Positions 1 through 6,682 of a stretch of DNA of 8,460 bases are shown in pieces (position 1 is the first letter of the stretch; the number at the start of each line of letters is the position of its first letter). The position numbers were made by a program, and so were the translations under genes. Below the pieces are notes generated by a model, which saw only the letters and a list, made by a program, of their open reading frames with translations, made no database searches and was not told where the DNA came from. Source of the stretch: Mxb001 sp049317345 (GTDB taxonomy: Bacteria; Actinomycetota; Actinomycetes; S36-B12); assembly GCA_049317345.1 (NCBI GenBank), contig JBMOIL010000106.1, positions 1 through 8,460 of the forward strand, in the 5' to 3' direction.

Positions 1-31
1 GCGGCGCCATACTGGGACGATCACGGACTCC

Positions 32-36
32 GGAGG
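32..36 (+). promoter_or_regulatory. Ribosome binding site of the solute-binding protein gene
   Basis: GGAGG lies 4 bases before the ATG at 41 and supports that start. The 40 bases before the gene show no convincing promoter. Two of the three + frames run open through them, so an upstream gene could end by overlapping this one, but too little is visible to say. Confidence 0.7.
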
Positions 37-40
37 CAGC

Positions 41-1906
41 ATGTCCATCCATCGCCGCTTGTCGGCCGTCGCCTTCGCAGCCATGACACTGTCCGGGGCC
101 GGCCTCGTCAGTGGCTCGGGGTCGTCGGCCTGGGCCGCCGATGACGCCACGACGCTCACCATCGGGATGACCGTGGGGATCGACAACCCAAACATCTGGG
201 CACTCAACTCCACCAGCGAGTGGAGCGCCGTCACACTCCAGTACGACATGCTGATGAAGTTCTCCGACGAGGATCTCAGCGCATCTCCAGGTCTGGCTGA
301 ATCGTGCGAACACAACCCTGCCTACACAACGTGGACCTGCACATTGCGAGAGGGCCTGACCTGGAGCGACGGCACCCCGCTGACGTCACGTGACGTCGCG
401 TTCACCTACCGTTTCGTAATCGACCAGGGGTTCTCCTACTTCACCAGCTACTTCCCCAAGGGCTCCACCTTCGAGACGCCGGATGACCGAACCATCGTGT
501 GGAATTCGCCGGAACCGACTCGCGGTATGGACCTGCCTCCATGGGTCTACATCGTCCCCGAACACGTGTGGGGTTCATACATCGGAAAGACGAACAAGGA
601 GATCAAGCAGGCAGCGGTCCTGCCCAACGTCGTGTCCGGTCCGTACGTCATGACCGAGGCAGTCCCGGGACAGAGCTGGACCTTCGACCGCAACCCCAAC
701 TTCTGGGGGACAGCGCCCGCCTATGACCGGATCGTCTTCCGTCTCTACACCAACCAGGAAGCCATGGTTCAGGCGCTGAAGAACGGCGAGATTGCCATTG
801 CTGACGGCCTCGAGAGCGCGCTGCTTCCTGCGGTTGAAGCGATACCTAACGTCGCGGTTCAGAAGATCACGGCCGACTCCTGGGTGAATCTGGCATTCAA
901 CTTCGGTGGCCAGGACCCCGCCGCGAACCCCCTTCCCGCACTGAAGGATCTTCGCGTTCGTCAGGCGATCGCGCTCGCTATCGACAAGCAGGCAATCGTG
1001 GACAAGGCATTCCAGGGTGCCGCAAGCCCGGGCGAAAGCATCGTGCGACCGCTCTCGGTGTACTGGCACCTTGACGTTCCCGACGATCAGGTGATTCCCT
1101 ACGACCCCGATCAAGCGAACGCCCTCCTGGACGAAGCCGGCTACGCGCGCGGCGAAGATGGCATCCGCGTCGACCCGCAGACTGGCCAGCCTCTGGTCAT
1201 CCGCATGCCCACGTCGAATGACACCCCGGGAAGCGATATCGCGGGCCAGCTCATTGCGTCCTACCTCAGCCAGATCGGCATTGAGGTCAAGGCGCAACCC
1301 GTCAGCGCCGGCAAGATGTACGACCTGCAGCAGTCAGGCGACTTTGATGCCTACATCTGGTACTGGACTGGCGATCCCGACCCGAACTATCAACTCTCGG
1401 TCTTCACCTCGGAGCAGTGCGGTGATCTCAGCGATGGCTGCTGGAGGGATCCCACGTACGACGACATTGTGGCCCGCCAGGCATCGACCTTGGATCGGGA
1501 CGAACGCCTCACCCTTGTCCGCGAGGCACAGCAGTACGTCTACGACCAGATCCCGTCCATTGTCTTGGCATACCCGAATTCGTTGACCGCCTACCGGACT
1601 GACATCGTCGCTGATCTCACACCGGTCCCGGCTGGTGACGGCTACCTCACTCCGTCCTACTCCTACACCGGCATGGTGTCAGCACGTCCGGCTCAATCAG
1701 CCGATCCTGCCGCGTCGGCATCTGGCCAGCCGGCATCGGGCGACTCGGGGAGTGACTCGGCTGCCACTGCCGGCGAGACTTCTTCCGCCAGCCCGAGTGG
1801 GCCGCCGGTGTGGCTGTGGGGGATCGCTGCTCTCATCGTCCTCGGTGTCGTCGCTGTCATCGTGATGAGGCGTCGCGGCACTGAAGATCGACCGGACACA
1901 CACTGA
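41..1906 (+). CDS. ABC transporter solute-binding protein, family 5 (DppA/OppA type), with C-terminal membrane anchor
   Basis: Extracytoplasmic receptor of a peptide/opine/nickel-type ABC importer, 621 aa, which captures the substrate for the two permeases encoded just downstream. Residues 1-32 form a Sec signal peptide (basic HRR, hydrophobic core, AWA cleavage site before ADD). There is no lipobox cysteine, so it is not a lipoprotein. The SBP_bac_5 core spans about residues 36-545 and includes the family-typical 'LTWSDGTPLTSRDVAFTYRF' and 'DLRVRQAIALAIDKQAIV' stretches. Cysteine pairs C89/C100 and C460/C467 could form disulfides outside the membrane. A Ser/Ala/Pro/Gly/Asp-rich linker (about 547-589) leads to a transmembrane helix at about 590-609, then RRR and a short polar tail, so the protein should be tethered by its C-terminus. 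Most family members in Gram-positives use an N-terminal lipid anchor instead. The bound substrate cannot be read from sequence. Family assignment is firm. Confidence 0.93.
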   Translation: MSIHRRLSAVAFAAMTLSGAGLVSGSGSSAWAADDATTLTIGMTVGIDNPNIWALNSTSEWSAVTLQYDMLMKFSDEDLSASPGLAESCEHNPAYTTWTCTLREGLTWSDGTPLTSRDVAFTYRFVIDQGFSYFTSYFPKGSTFETPDDRTIVWNSPEPTRGMDLPPWVYIVPEHVWGSYIGKTNKEIKQAAVLPNVVSGPYVMTEAVPGQSWTFDRNPNFWGTAPAYDRIVFRLYTNQEAMVQALKNGEIAIADGLESALLPAVEAIPNVAVQKITADSWVNLAFNFGGQDPAANPLPALKDLRVRQAIALAIDKQAIVDKAFQGAASPGESIVRPLSVYWHLDVPDDQVIPYDPDQANALLDEAGYARGEDGIRVDPQTGQPLVIRMPTSNDTPGSDIAGQLIASYLSQIGIEVKAQPVSAGKMYDLQQSGDFDAYIWYWTGDPDPNYQLSVFTSEQCGDLSDGCWRDPTYDDIVARQASTLDRDERLTLVREAQQYVYDQIPSIVLAYPNSLTAYRTDIVADLTPVPAGDGYLTPSYSYTGMVSARPAQSADPAASASGQPASGDSGSDSAATAGETSSASPSGPPVWLWGIAALIVLGVVAVIVMRRRGTEDRPDTH

Positions 1907-2868
1907 CCCGCTCCGAAAGGCTTCAATTCATTGCCCGCCGTACCGGCTGGGCACTGCTCACCCTGGCCTTCATCTTCACGGTGAACTTCTTCCTCTTTCG
2001 CATCATGCCGGGCGACCCCATCGCCCTACTGGCACGAAGCCAGAGACTGTCGCCGGAAGCACTTGAGTTGCAGAGGGTCGCGTTCGGCCTGGATCAGCCA
2101 CTCGTCACGCAATTTGGTGTGTATGTCCGCGAAACCATTAGTGGAAACCTCGGCGTGTCACTGATTTCGGGATTGCCCGTGTGGGAGTTGATCCTGTCGC
2201 GCATGTGGCCCACGTTGCTCCTCGTGGGGATCGGCACGATCCTCGCGGCCGGGATCGGCGTTCTTGCGGGTATCCGCGGGGGATGGCGACGGGGTAGTCG
2301 ATTCGACTCGGGAAGCCTCTACACCTCGATGGTCCTTTACTCGACCCCCGAGGGTTGGCTGGGGATGCTCCTGCTGATCCTCTTCGCGGGGCTTCTGGGG
2401 TGGTTCCCGGCGGGGGGCTACTCGTCGTCGACCAGCAGCGGGACCACGGACGTCGCCATGCACCTCGCGCTCCCTGTGTTGGCGCTGGCCCTGGGCTATG
2501 TGGGCCAGTTCCTCATCGTGATGCGCTCAAGCATGATGGAGGTCAAGGCGCAGCCCTACATCGATCTCGCGCGGGCGAAGGGACTCACCGATCCTGACGT
2601 CCGTCGCCGTCACGCAGTCCCGAATGCCATCCTCCCAATATTCACGCTCGTCGTGATCAGCGTCGGATTCATCTTGGGTGGCGCCATTGTGATCGAGACG
2701 GTGTTTTCGTGGCCGGGCATCGGGTTGCTCACGTACGAGGCGATCCAAACCCTCGACTACCCCGTGCTTCAGGGAGTTTTCCTTCTCAGCAGCGCGGCGG
2801 TGATCGTTGCGAGCCTCGTGGCTGACATCACCTACGGATTCCTTGACCCACGAGTGGACGCGATATGA
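1903..2868 (+). CDS. ABC transporter permease, DppB/OppB type (non-canonical start likely)
   Basis: Inner-membrane permease of the importer whose receptor is encoded immediately upstream; it should pair with the DppC-type permease that follows. The family N-terminal signature is present: FIARR, a hydrophobic helix, then NFFLFRIMPGDP. The cytoplasmic EAA-like loop that contacts the ATPase lies at about 2560-2649 (DLARAKG ... NAILPI), followed by the last membrane segments and an ending typical of the family (YGFLDPRVD). The first ATG/GTG/TTG in frame is GTG at 1981, but that start removes most of the first helix. In-frame homologous sequence extends back to a stop at 1882-1884. I place the start at CTG 1903, which overlaps the previous stop as CTGA and gives 321 aa beginning MTRSERLQFIARR. 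ATT at 1930, 9 bases after GAAAGG, would give 312 aa. Family is firm; the start is uncertain. Confidence 0.88.
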   Translation: MTRSERLQFIARRTGWALLTLAFIFTVNFFLFRIMPGDPIALLARSQRLSPEALELQRVAFGLDQPLVTQFGVYVRETISGNLGVSLISGLPVWELILSRMWPTLLLVGIGTILAAGIGVLAGIRGGWRRGSRFDSGSLYTSMVLYSTPEGWLGMLLLILFAGLLGWFPAGGYSSSTSSGTTDVAMHLALPVLALALGYVGQFLIVMRSSMMEVKAQPYIDLARAKGLTDPDVRRRHAVPNAILPIFTLVVISVGFILGGAIVIETVFSWPGIGLLTYEAIQTLDYPVLQGVFLLSSAAVIVASLVADITYGFLDPRVDAI

Positions 2869-3749
2869 GTTCGCTTTCGTGGGCCCGTCGGCGCCGCAGC
2901 CTCAGCCAGTTCTGGCAGGCCTTCCGGCACAACAAGCGCGGCATGATCGGCCTTGCGATACTCGCCTTCTTCACCCTCGCCGCGCTGCTTGCGCCACTAC
3001 TCGTCGAAAGCGACGACATTGATCCCGCTTTCGCACCCGGCCAGCCCACTCAGCCCCCCAGCGCCGCTGTGCCCTTGGGTACTGACCTATTCGGGAGATC
3101 GGTAGTGCAACTCCTGCTCGTCGGTGCACGCGTCTCCTTGACCGTCGGGGTCCTTGCGACGCTCGGGGCCGTCATCATTGGCGCTGCCATGGGCATCCTG
3201 GCCGGCTACTACGCGGGTAGGCCTTTGGGGACGGCGCTCACAGCGTTGACCGACTGGTTCCTGGTCATCCCCTGGCTGGTCCTGGCGATCGTCCTAGCGG
3301 CCATTCTCGGACCGACCCTGCTCAACGTCATCGTCGTCATCGCGGTCACGTCATGGGCGCTTACTGCGCGACTCGTGCGGGCTCAGACATTGTCCGTGCG
3401 GGAACAACCCTTCATTGAGCGGGCACGGGCCCTCGGAGCCACGAACGCTCGGATCCTCGGGAAGTACGTCTTGCCAGAGGTTTCCCCGATCATCATCGCC
3501 CAGGGCGTGCTGACAGTTGCCATCGCGATCCTCTCCGAGACCACGCTCTCACTTCTCGGGCTGGGTGATCCCACCTCGATGTCATGGGGCCGGATCATCG
3601 AGGAAGCATTCCAGTCCGGTGCCATGTCCAACGGCTACTGGTGGTGGATCATCCCCCCGGGGGTCTGCGTCATCCTGGTTACGCTGTCATTCACATTTGT
3701 TGGCTATGCACTGGAAGAGACGCTCGACCCACGACTCAGACGAGGTTGA
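2865..3749 (+). CDS. ABC transporter permease, DppC/OppC type
   Basis: Second inner-membrane permease of the importer, 294 aa, a normal length for DppC. Its ATG overlaps the stop of the first permease (ATGA), which implies translational coupling. The N-terminus has the basic, Trp/Phe-containing cytoplasmic segment typical of DppC (about residues 6-26), then a first helix at about 27-47. Next comes the family's conserved periplasmic motif LGTDLFGRSV at 71-80, followed by further hydrophobic segments. The EAA loop is at about 183-212 (FIERARALGATNARILGKY then LPEV), the docking site for the ATPase. The GLGDPTSMSWGRII stretch and the C-terminal LDPRLR ending also match DppC proteins. No ATPase gene lies in the window. 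Substrate is unknown and would be set by the receptor. Confidence 0.93.
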   Translation: MSSLSWARRRRSLSQFWQAFRHNKRGMIGLAILAFFTLAALLAPLLVESDDIDPAFAPGQPTQPPSAAVPLGTDLFGRSVVQLLLVGARVSLTVGVLATLGAVIIGAAMGILAGYYAGRPLGTALTALTDWFLVIPWLVLAIVLAAILGPTLLNVIVVIAVTSWALTARLVRAQTLSVREQPFIERARALGATNARILGKYVLPEVSPIIIAQGVLTVAIAILSETTLSLLGLGDPTSMSWGRIIEEAFQSGAMSNGYWWWIIPPGVCVILVTLSFTFVGYALEETLDPRLRRG

Positions 3750-3753
3750 TCGC

Positions 3754-4716
3754 ATGAACCCATTTCACAGTGACGGCGAGTGGCTGAAGGCAGCACTCCA
3801 TACCCACTCGACTGTGAGTGACGGCACTCTCGCGCCTGATCGGCTCGTGCAGTCCTATGTCGAGGCAGGGTTCGACATCGTCGCGATCACCGATCATTGG
3901 CGCCTCACACAGCCCAACGCACGTGACGACGTCATCCTGGTGCCCGGTGCTGAGCTCGGTTTCGACATGATCGCCCCCGCCTATCCACGTCAGTCCGCTG
4001 AGTTCCTCGTCTACGGCCTGACCGACATTCCTGAGGACCCGGGTGGGGATCGATCTAACTGGTACTTCAGCGACGAGGACAACTACGAAGTCCGAACCTT
4101 CCCATCGCTCTCGGAGGGCACGAAGTGGGCTGCTGGCCAAGGGGCGGTCACCTACGTCGCCCACCCGTACTGGAACCAGCTTCCCCCGCAGGAACTGATG
4201 GCAATGGAGGGATACACGGGCATTGAGGTCTTCAACGGTTCCGCGGAACTTGAGTGTGGGCGCGGCGACTCTTCACCCTGGTGGGACCTGCTACTCGGCG
4301 AAGGTCGGGAGGTCTTCGGGATCGCCACGGATGACCAGCATTACCCGCTCTTCGAGCTAGGGACTGCGTGGACCATGCTCAACGTGGCCGAGAGGTCACC
4401 GGCAGCCGTGCTTGATGCCCTGCGGACCGGGGCTTCCTACTTCTCGCATGGTCCCAGCATCTACGACGTCTCCGACCAAGACGGGGGCATGGAGATCACG
4501 TGTTCGCCGGCGAGGTCCATTCGCCTCCAGACTGAGGAGGAGTTCGGCGCGTGCGTCACGGTCGGTCGCGCTGGCCGTCGTATGGGACAGATCCTGGAAA
4601 CGGACGGACGAGGGCTCATCACGAGGGCCTTCGTCGAAGGAGCGGCCGAACGCCGCTACCGACGGGTCGTCATCGTGGACGAGCACGGGAATCGTGCGTG
4701 GAGCAATCCGCTCTAG
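3754..4716 (+). CDS. PHP-domain metallohydrolase, CehA/McbA-like
   Basis: Predicted cytoplasmic metal-dependent hydrolase of the polymerase-and-histidinol-phosphatase (PHP) superfamily, 320 aa, with no signal peptide. Visible metal-ligand motifs: H16-T-H18 with D23 (LHTHSTVSDGTL), T46-D47-H48, E67 in PGAEL, H137 in YVAHPYW, E158 in GIEVFNG, and D193/D194 with H196 near the end of the domain. The GASYFSHGPSIYD stretch (226-238) and the C-terminal ending DEHGNRAWSNPL resemble CehA/McbA-type proteins, the group named for carbaryl hydrolase. The chosen ATG lies 4 bases after the permease stop and 8 bases after GAGG (3742-3745). The frame is open further upstream inside the permease gene, but the PHP fold begins here. 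Position in the transporter operon suggests it hydrolyses (ester, amide or phosphoester bond) the imported compound; that is inference. The substrate is unknown. Confidence 0.88.
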   Translation: MNPFHSDGEWLKAALHTHSTVSDGTLAPDRLVQSYVEAGFDIVAITDHWRLTQPNARDDVILVPGAELGFDMIAPAYPRQSAEFLVYGLTDIPEDPGGDRSNWYFSDEDNYEVRTFPSLSEGTKWAAGQGAVTYVAHPYWNQLPPQELMAMEGYTGIEVFNGSAELECGRGDSSPWWDLLLGEGREVFGIATDDQHYPLFELGTAWTMLNVAERSPAAVLDALRTGASYFSHGPSIYDVSDQDGGMEITCSPARSIRLQTEEEFGACVTVGRAGRRMGQILETDGRGLITRAFVEGAAERRYRRVVIVDEHGNRAWSNPL

Positions 4717-4723
4717 TGATCCG

Positions 4724-5338
4724 TCACCGGGTCAGCGCAAGACTCAGCGCCCCGCTCGGAAGACCCAATTCGCGTTCCGCTCCTGCCCGAGACCACGCAT
4801 CGGCCTCGCCGAGCGAGATGACATCGCCGTGGGCGACGACCTGGAGGGCAAGGCCATCCAGCAGGGACAGGATTCGCCAGGACACCGCATCAACGTCATC
4901 GCATGCCATGGATCCATCGGCCACCCCTTGGCCGATGATGCTCGCAAGCAGGGCCTGCCACTCCTCGTTGAGTCGGCGTGAGATGCGCTGCAGCGCGGGG
5001 CGCCTGGCAGCCTCCGACCACGCATCGAGCCAGGTCTGGATGCCCTGGTCATCATCTCGGGCGTAGACATCGAAGAACACCCGGAGCCTGCCGATCGCGT
5101 CATCAACGCCAGCAAGAGCGCCACGCACACGCTCGAGGTCCTCACGCGCGACCTGCTCGAAGGCCTCGGCGAGGAGATTGTCCATGGATGAGTAGTAGTG
5201 GTGGATGAGCCCGCTGGACGTGCCGAGTTCGGCCGCGACGTCGCGGACCGTCGTGGCGGCGATGCCCTGCCGCGCCATCACCGCACGGGTGGCCGCGACG
5301 ATGGCTAGCCGACGCTCCTCGGGGTTCATCCGGGCCAT
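4724..5338 (-). CDS. TetR/AcrR-family regulator, BetI-like
   Basis: DNA-binding transcriptional regulator, 204 aa, typical TetR length. The N-terminal helix-turn-helix is clear (about residues 11-56): an RRLAIVAATRAVM first helix, then TTVRDVAAELGTSSGLIHHYY, the pattern seen in BetI-like repressors, followed by a variable ligand-binding and dimerisation domain (about 57-195). It is divergent from the GcvT-like/FAD oxidoreductase operon and convergent with the PHP hydrolase (7-base gap). The divergent operon is the most likely target, along with its own promoter; the effector is unknown. Two starts are possible: ATG at 5338 (MARMNPEE) or ATG at 5329 (MNPEE). Neither has a Shine-Dalgarno. I prefer 5338 because a -10 element sits 6 bases upstream, which suits a leaderless mRNA. 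Most family members repress, but activation cannot be excluded. Confidence 0.92.
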   Translation of the reverse strand: MARMNPEERRLAIVAATRAVMARQGIAATTVRDVAAELGTSSGLIHHYYSSMDNLLAEAFEQVAREDLERVRGALAGVDDAIGRLRVFFDVYARDDDQGIQTWLDAWSEAARRPALQRISRRLNEEWQALLASIIGQGVADGSMACDDVDAVSWRILSLLDGLALQVVAHGDVISLGEADAWSRAGAERELGLPSGALSLALTR

Positions 5339-5344
5339 GTGAGA

Positions 5345-5373
5345 ACGTTAAGGCCTATTGCGCGCTTGTCCAA
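5345..5373 (-). promoter_or_regulatory. Candidate promoter of the TetR gene, leaderless
   Basis: On the - strand, a TTGGAC -35 (5373-5368) is followed after 17 bases by TAACGT (5350-5345), a good TAnnnT -10 of the actinobacterial housekeeping type. Only 6 bases separate the -10 from the ATG at 5338, so the predicted transcript would begin at or next to the start codon. This agrees with the missing Shine-Dalgarno. Inferred from spacing and consensus only. Confidence 0.5.
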
Positions 5374-5374
5374 T
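5357..5374. promoter_or_regulatory. Possible regulator operator, imperfect inverted repeat
   Basis: ATTG at 5357 and CAAT at 5371 form inverted arms around a 10-base centre, with one further C/G pair inside (5 of 9 pairs matched). The element lies within both divergent promoter candidates, where an autoregulating TetR protein would be expected to bind. The symmetry is weak and could be chance. Confidence 0.2.
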
Positions 5375-5387
5375 ATCAATCTAGGCT
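5358..5387 (+). promoter_or_regulatory. Candidate promoter of the GcvT-like/FAD oxidoreductase operon
   Basis: TTGCGC (5358-5363) and TAGGCT (5382-5387, fitting TAnnnT) are 18 bases apart, pointing rightward. The predicted transcript start is near 5394-5395, which would leave an 87-base leader. It overlaps the oppositely oriented TetR-gene promoter candidate, so one bound regulator could block both. Other -10-like stretches exist nearby (for example CAATAT at 5371), hence modest confidence. Confidence 0.4.
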
Positions 5388-5394
5388 GGGCGGC

Positions 5395-5425
5395 GTGCCG
5401 GGCGGCGCCCCCCGCCGCCCGGCAC
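5395..5425 (+). other. Strong 13-bp hairpin in the leader region
   Basis: GTGCCGGGCGGCG (5395-5407) is perfectly complementary to CGCCGCCCGGCAC (5413-5425) around a CCCCC loop. No T-run follows on either strand, so it does not look like a standard intrinsic terminator. With the promoter proposed at 5358-5387, the mRNA would begin almost exactly at the base of this stem. A 5'-terminal stem of this kind could stabilise the message. As DNA it could also be a protein-binding site. The structure is seen directly; the role is inferred. Confidence 0.6.
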
Positions 5426-5442
5426 ACATTGCTTCACGTCCG

Positions 5443-5454
5443 CGTCTCGAGACG
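5443..5454. promoter_or_regulatory. Perfect 12-bp palindrome, candidate operator
   Basis: CGTCTCGAGACG is a perfect palindrome in the leader of the operon, 16 bases before the Shine-Dalgarno and 27 bases before the ATG. TetR dimers bind palindromes, so this is a candidate operator acting as a roadblock. It is downstream of the proposed promoter and somewhat short for a TetR site. As RNA it could fold only into a small 4-bp stem. Confidence 0.3.
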
Positions 5455-5470
5455 ACGGTCGAAGCTCGAC

Positions 5471-5477
5471 GAGGAGG
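5471..5477 (+). promoter_or_regulatory. Ribosome binding site of the GcvT-like gene
   Basis: GAGGAGG ends 4 bases before the ATG at 5482 and decides that start. The frame is open back to a GTG at 5395, but that codon lies in the hairpin and the extra residues would be low-complexity Arg/Pro/Ala. Confidence 0.8.
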
Positions 5478-5481
5478 CACC

Positions 5482-6681
5482 ATGCTCAAGCAGACACCGC
5501 TCCACCCGCGCCTGGCCGAGTTCAGCCAGACACAGGCGTGGGGCAACTGGGCCGGATACCTCTCCGCGATCCGCTTCGACCTCTCCAGCAAGCACGAGTA
5601 CTTCGGTGTGCGGAATTCGGCCGGCCTCTTCGATACCTCGCCACTCAACAAGTACTGGATCCGGGGACGCGATGCGGAGCGCTTCTGCTCCTACGTCTTC
5701 GCGCGCGACATCCGCACGCTCAAGCCGGGCCGCGCGCAGTACACCATCTGGTGCGATGACGCGGGCTACGTCATGGAGGACGGCGTGATCTTCCGCTACT
5801 CCTCTGACGAGTTCCTGCTCACTGCAGCCGAGCCCAACATGGGCTACTTCCGCCAGCTCGCGCGGCCATTCGACGTTGAGATCGTCGACTGCAGCGAGGA
5901 CTTCGCCTCCCTCGCCATCCAGGGTCCGCGATCGCGCGCCATCCTCGAGGCCTTGACGCCGGACATCTCTGAGCTCCGCTACTTCGGGTTCGCCGAGACC
6001 AAGATCGCCGAGACGCCAGTGACCGTGAGTCGCACCGGATTCAGCGGCGACCTGGGCTACGAGATGCTCATTCCCGCTGCAGATGCGCTGCGGGTCCTCG
6101 ACGCCCTCCTGGATGCCGGACGACCCCACGGCATGCGCCCCTACGGCGAAGAAGCCCTGGGCATGACGCGCATCGAGGCGGGCCTACCGCTCATTGGAGT
6201 GGAGTTCACCTCGAGCCGCTACGCCTACACCGAGCACGAGCGCTTTACGCCGGATGAGCTTGGCCTCGGCTGGCTGCTCAAGGGCATTGACGATCCCACG
6301 CGGCCCTTCGTCGGCCGCGACGCCGTCATGCGCGAGCGCTTGGAGGGCACGTCACGCTGGCGCACGGTCGGCATCACCGTCGCATGGCAGGACTACTACA
6401 ACCTCTACGACAGCCGCGGCGTCATCCCCGTGCCCGATGAGATCCCGGTCGGCTGGGAAACGATGATCTACAACGATCGGGATAAGCGCATCGGCTACGC
6501 CACGAGCTTTATGTACTCCCCCGTCCTACAGCGCCACATCGGCATCGCCCGCATCAAGCCGAAGTACGCCGAGCCGGGCAGCGAGGTCTTCATCGAGCAG
6601 ACCGTCAACCACGAATACATCAACGTGCGTGCCACTGTGACGACGTTGCCGTTCTACAACCCCGAGAGGAAGACGGCCTGA
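5482..6681 (+). CDS. GcvT-like aminomethyltransferase / tetrahydrofolate-dependent methyltransferase
   Basis: Folate-binding protein of the glycine-cleavage T-protein superfamily, 399 aa and cytoplasmic; the superfamily moves one-carbon units between a substrate and tetrahydrofolate. Visible family blocks: GVRNSAGLFDTSPLNK (42-57), GYVMEDGVIFR (95-105), SLAIQGPRSRA, RTGFSGDLGYEML, GMTRIEAGLPLIGVEF, PFVGRDAV, and the C-terminal GIARIKPKYAEPGSEVF. By alignment of GYVMEDG with the GGVIDDL of true T-proteins, D100 matches the catalytic Asp (about 101 in E. coli), so it is probably active. No GcvH or GcvP gene lies nearby, and the sequence departs from housekeeping GcvT, for example in the CDDAG and YNLYDSRGVIPVP regions. 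It is more likely a specialised relative acting on an N- or O-methylated compound, as in dimethylglycine oxidase, DmdA or LigM. The FAD oxidoreductase gene follows after one base, implying joint function. Exact substrate unknown. Confidence 0.85.
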   Translation: MLKQTPLHPRLAEFSQTQAWGNWAGYLSAIRFDLSSKHEYFGVRNSAGLFDTSPLNKYWIRGRDAERFCSYVFARDIRTLKPGRAQYTIWCDDAGYVMEDGVIFRYSSDEFLLTAAEPNMGYFRQLARPFDVEIVDCSEDFASLAIQGPRSRAILEALTPDISELRYFGFAETKIAETPVTVSRTGFSGDLGYEMLIPAADALRVLDALLDAGRPHGMRPYGEEALGMTRIEAGLPLIGVEFTSSRYAYTEHERFTPDELGLGWLLKGIDDPTRPFVGRDAVMRERLEGTSRWRTVGITVAWQDYYNLYDSRGVIPVPDEIPVGWETMIYNDRDKRIGYATSFMYSPVLQRHIGIARIKPKYAEPGSEVFIEQTVNHEYINVRATVTTLPFYNPERKTA

Positions 6682-6682
6682 C

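Noticed and set aside
575..1297. - strand open frame opposite the solute-binding protein gene
   Set aside because: No family resemblance, and the opposite strand is a clear family-5 receptor.
3517..3753. N-terminal extension of the PHP hydrolase frame back into the permease gene
   Set aside because: The extra residues are Ser/Pro/Arg-rich out-of-frame translation of the permease. The PHP fold starts just after ATG 3754, which has a GAGG 8 bases upstream.
5395..5425. Intrinsic terminator for the TetR gene or its neighbour
   Set aside because: It lies upstream of both divergent genes rather than at a gene end, and has no T-run on either strand.
5395..5481. GTG start giving a longer GcvT-like protein
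   Set aside because: The GTG is inside the hairpin, there is no Shine-Dalgarno before it, and the added residues are low-complexity. ATG 5482 follows GAGGAGG.
5434..6129. Long - strand open frame opposite the GcvT-like gene
   Set aside because: Shadow of a conserved gene in GC-rich DNA; no recognisable motif and no ribosome binding evidence.
5482..6681. Housekeeping glycine cleavage T-protein (gcvT)
   Set aside because: No gcvH or gcvP nearby, several blocks differ from housekeeping GcvT, and the operon partner is a flavoprotein.
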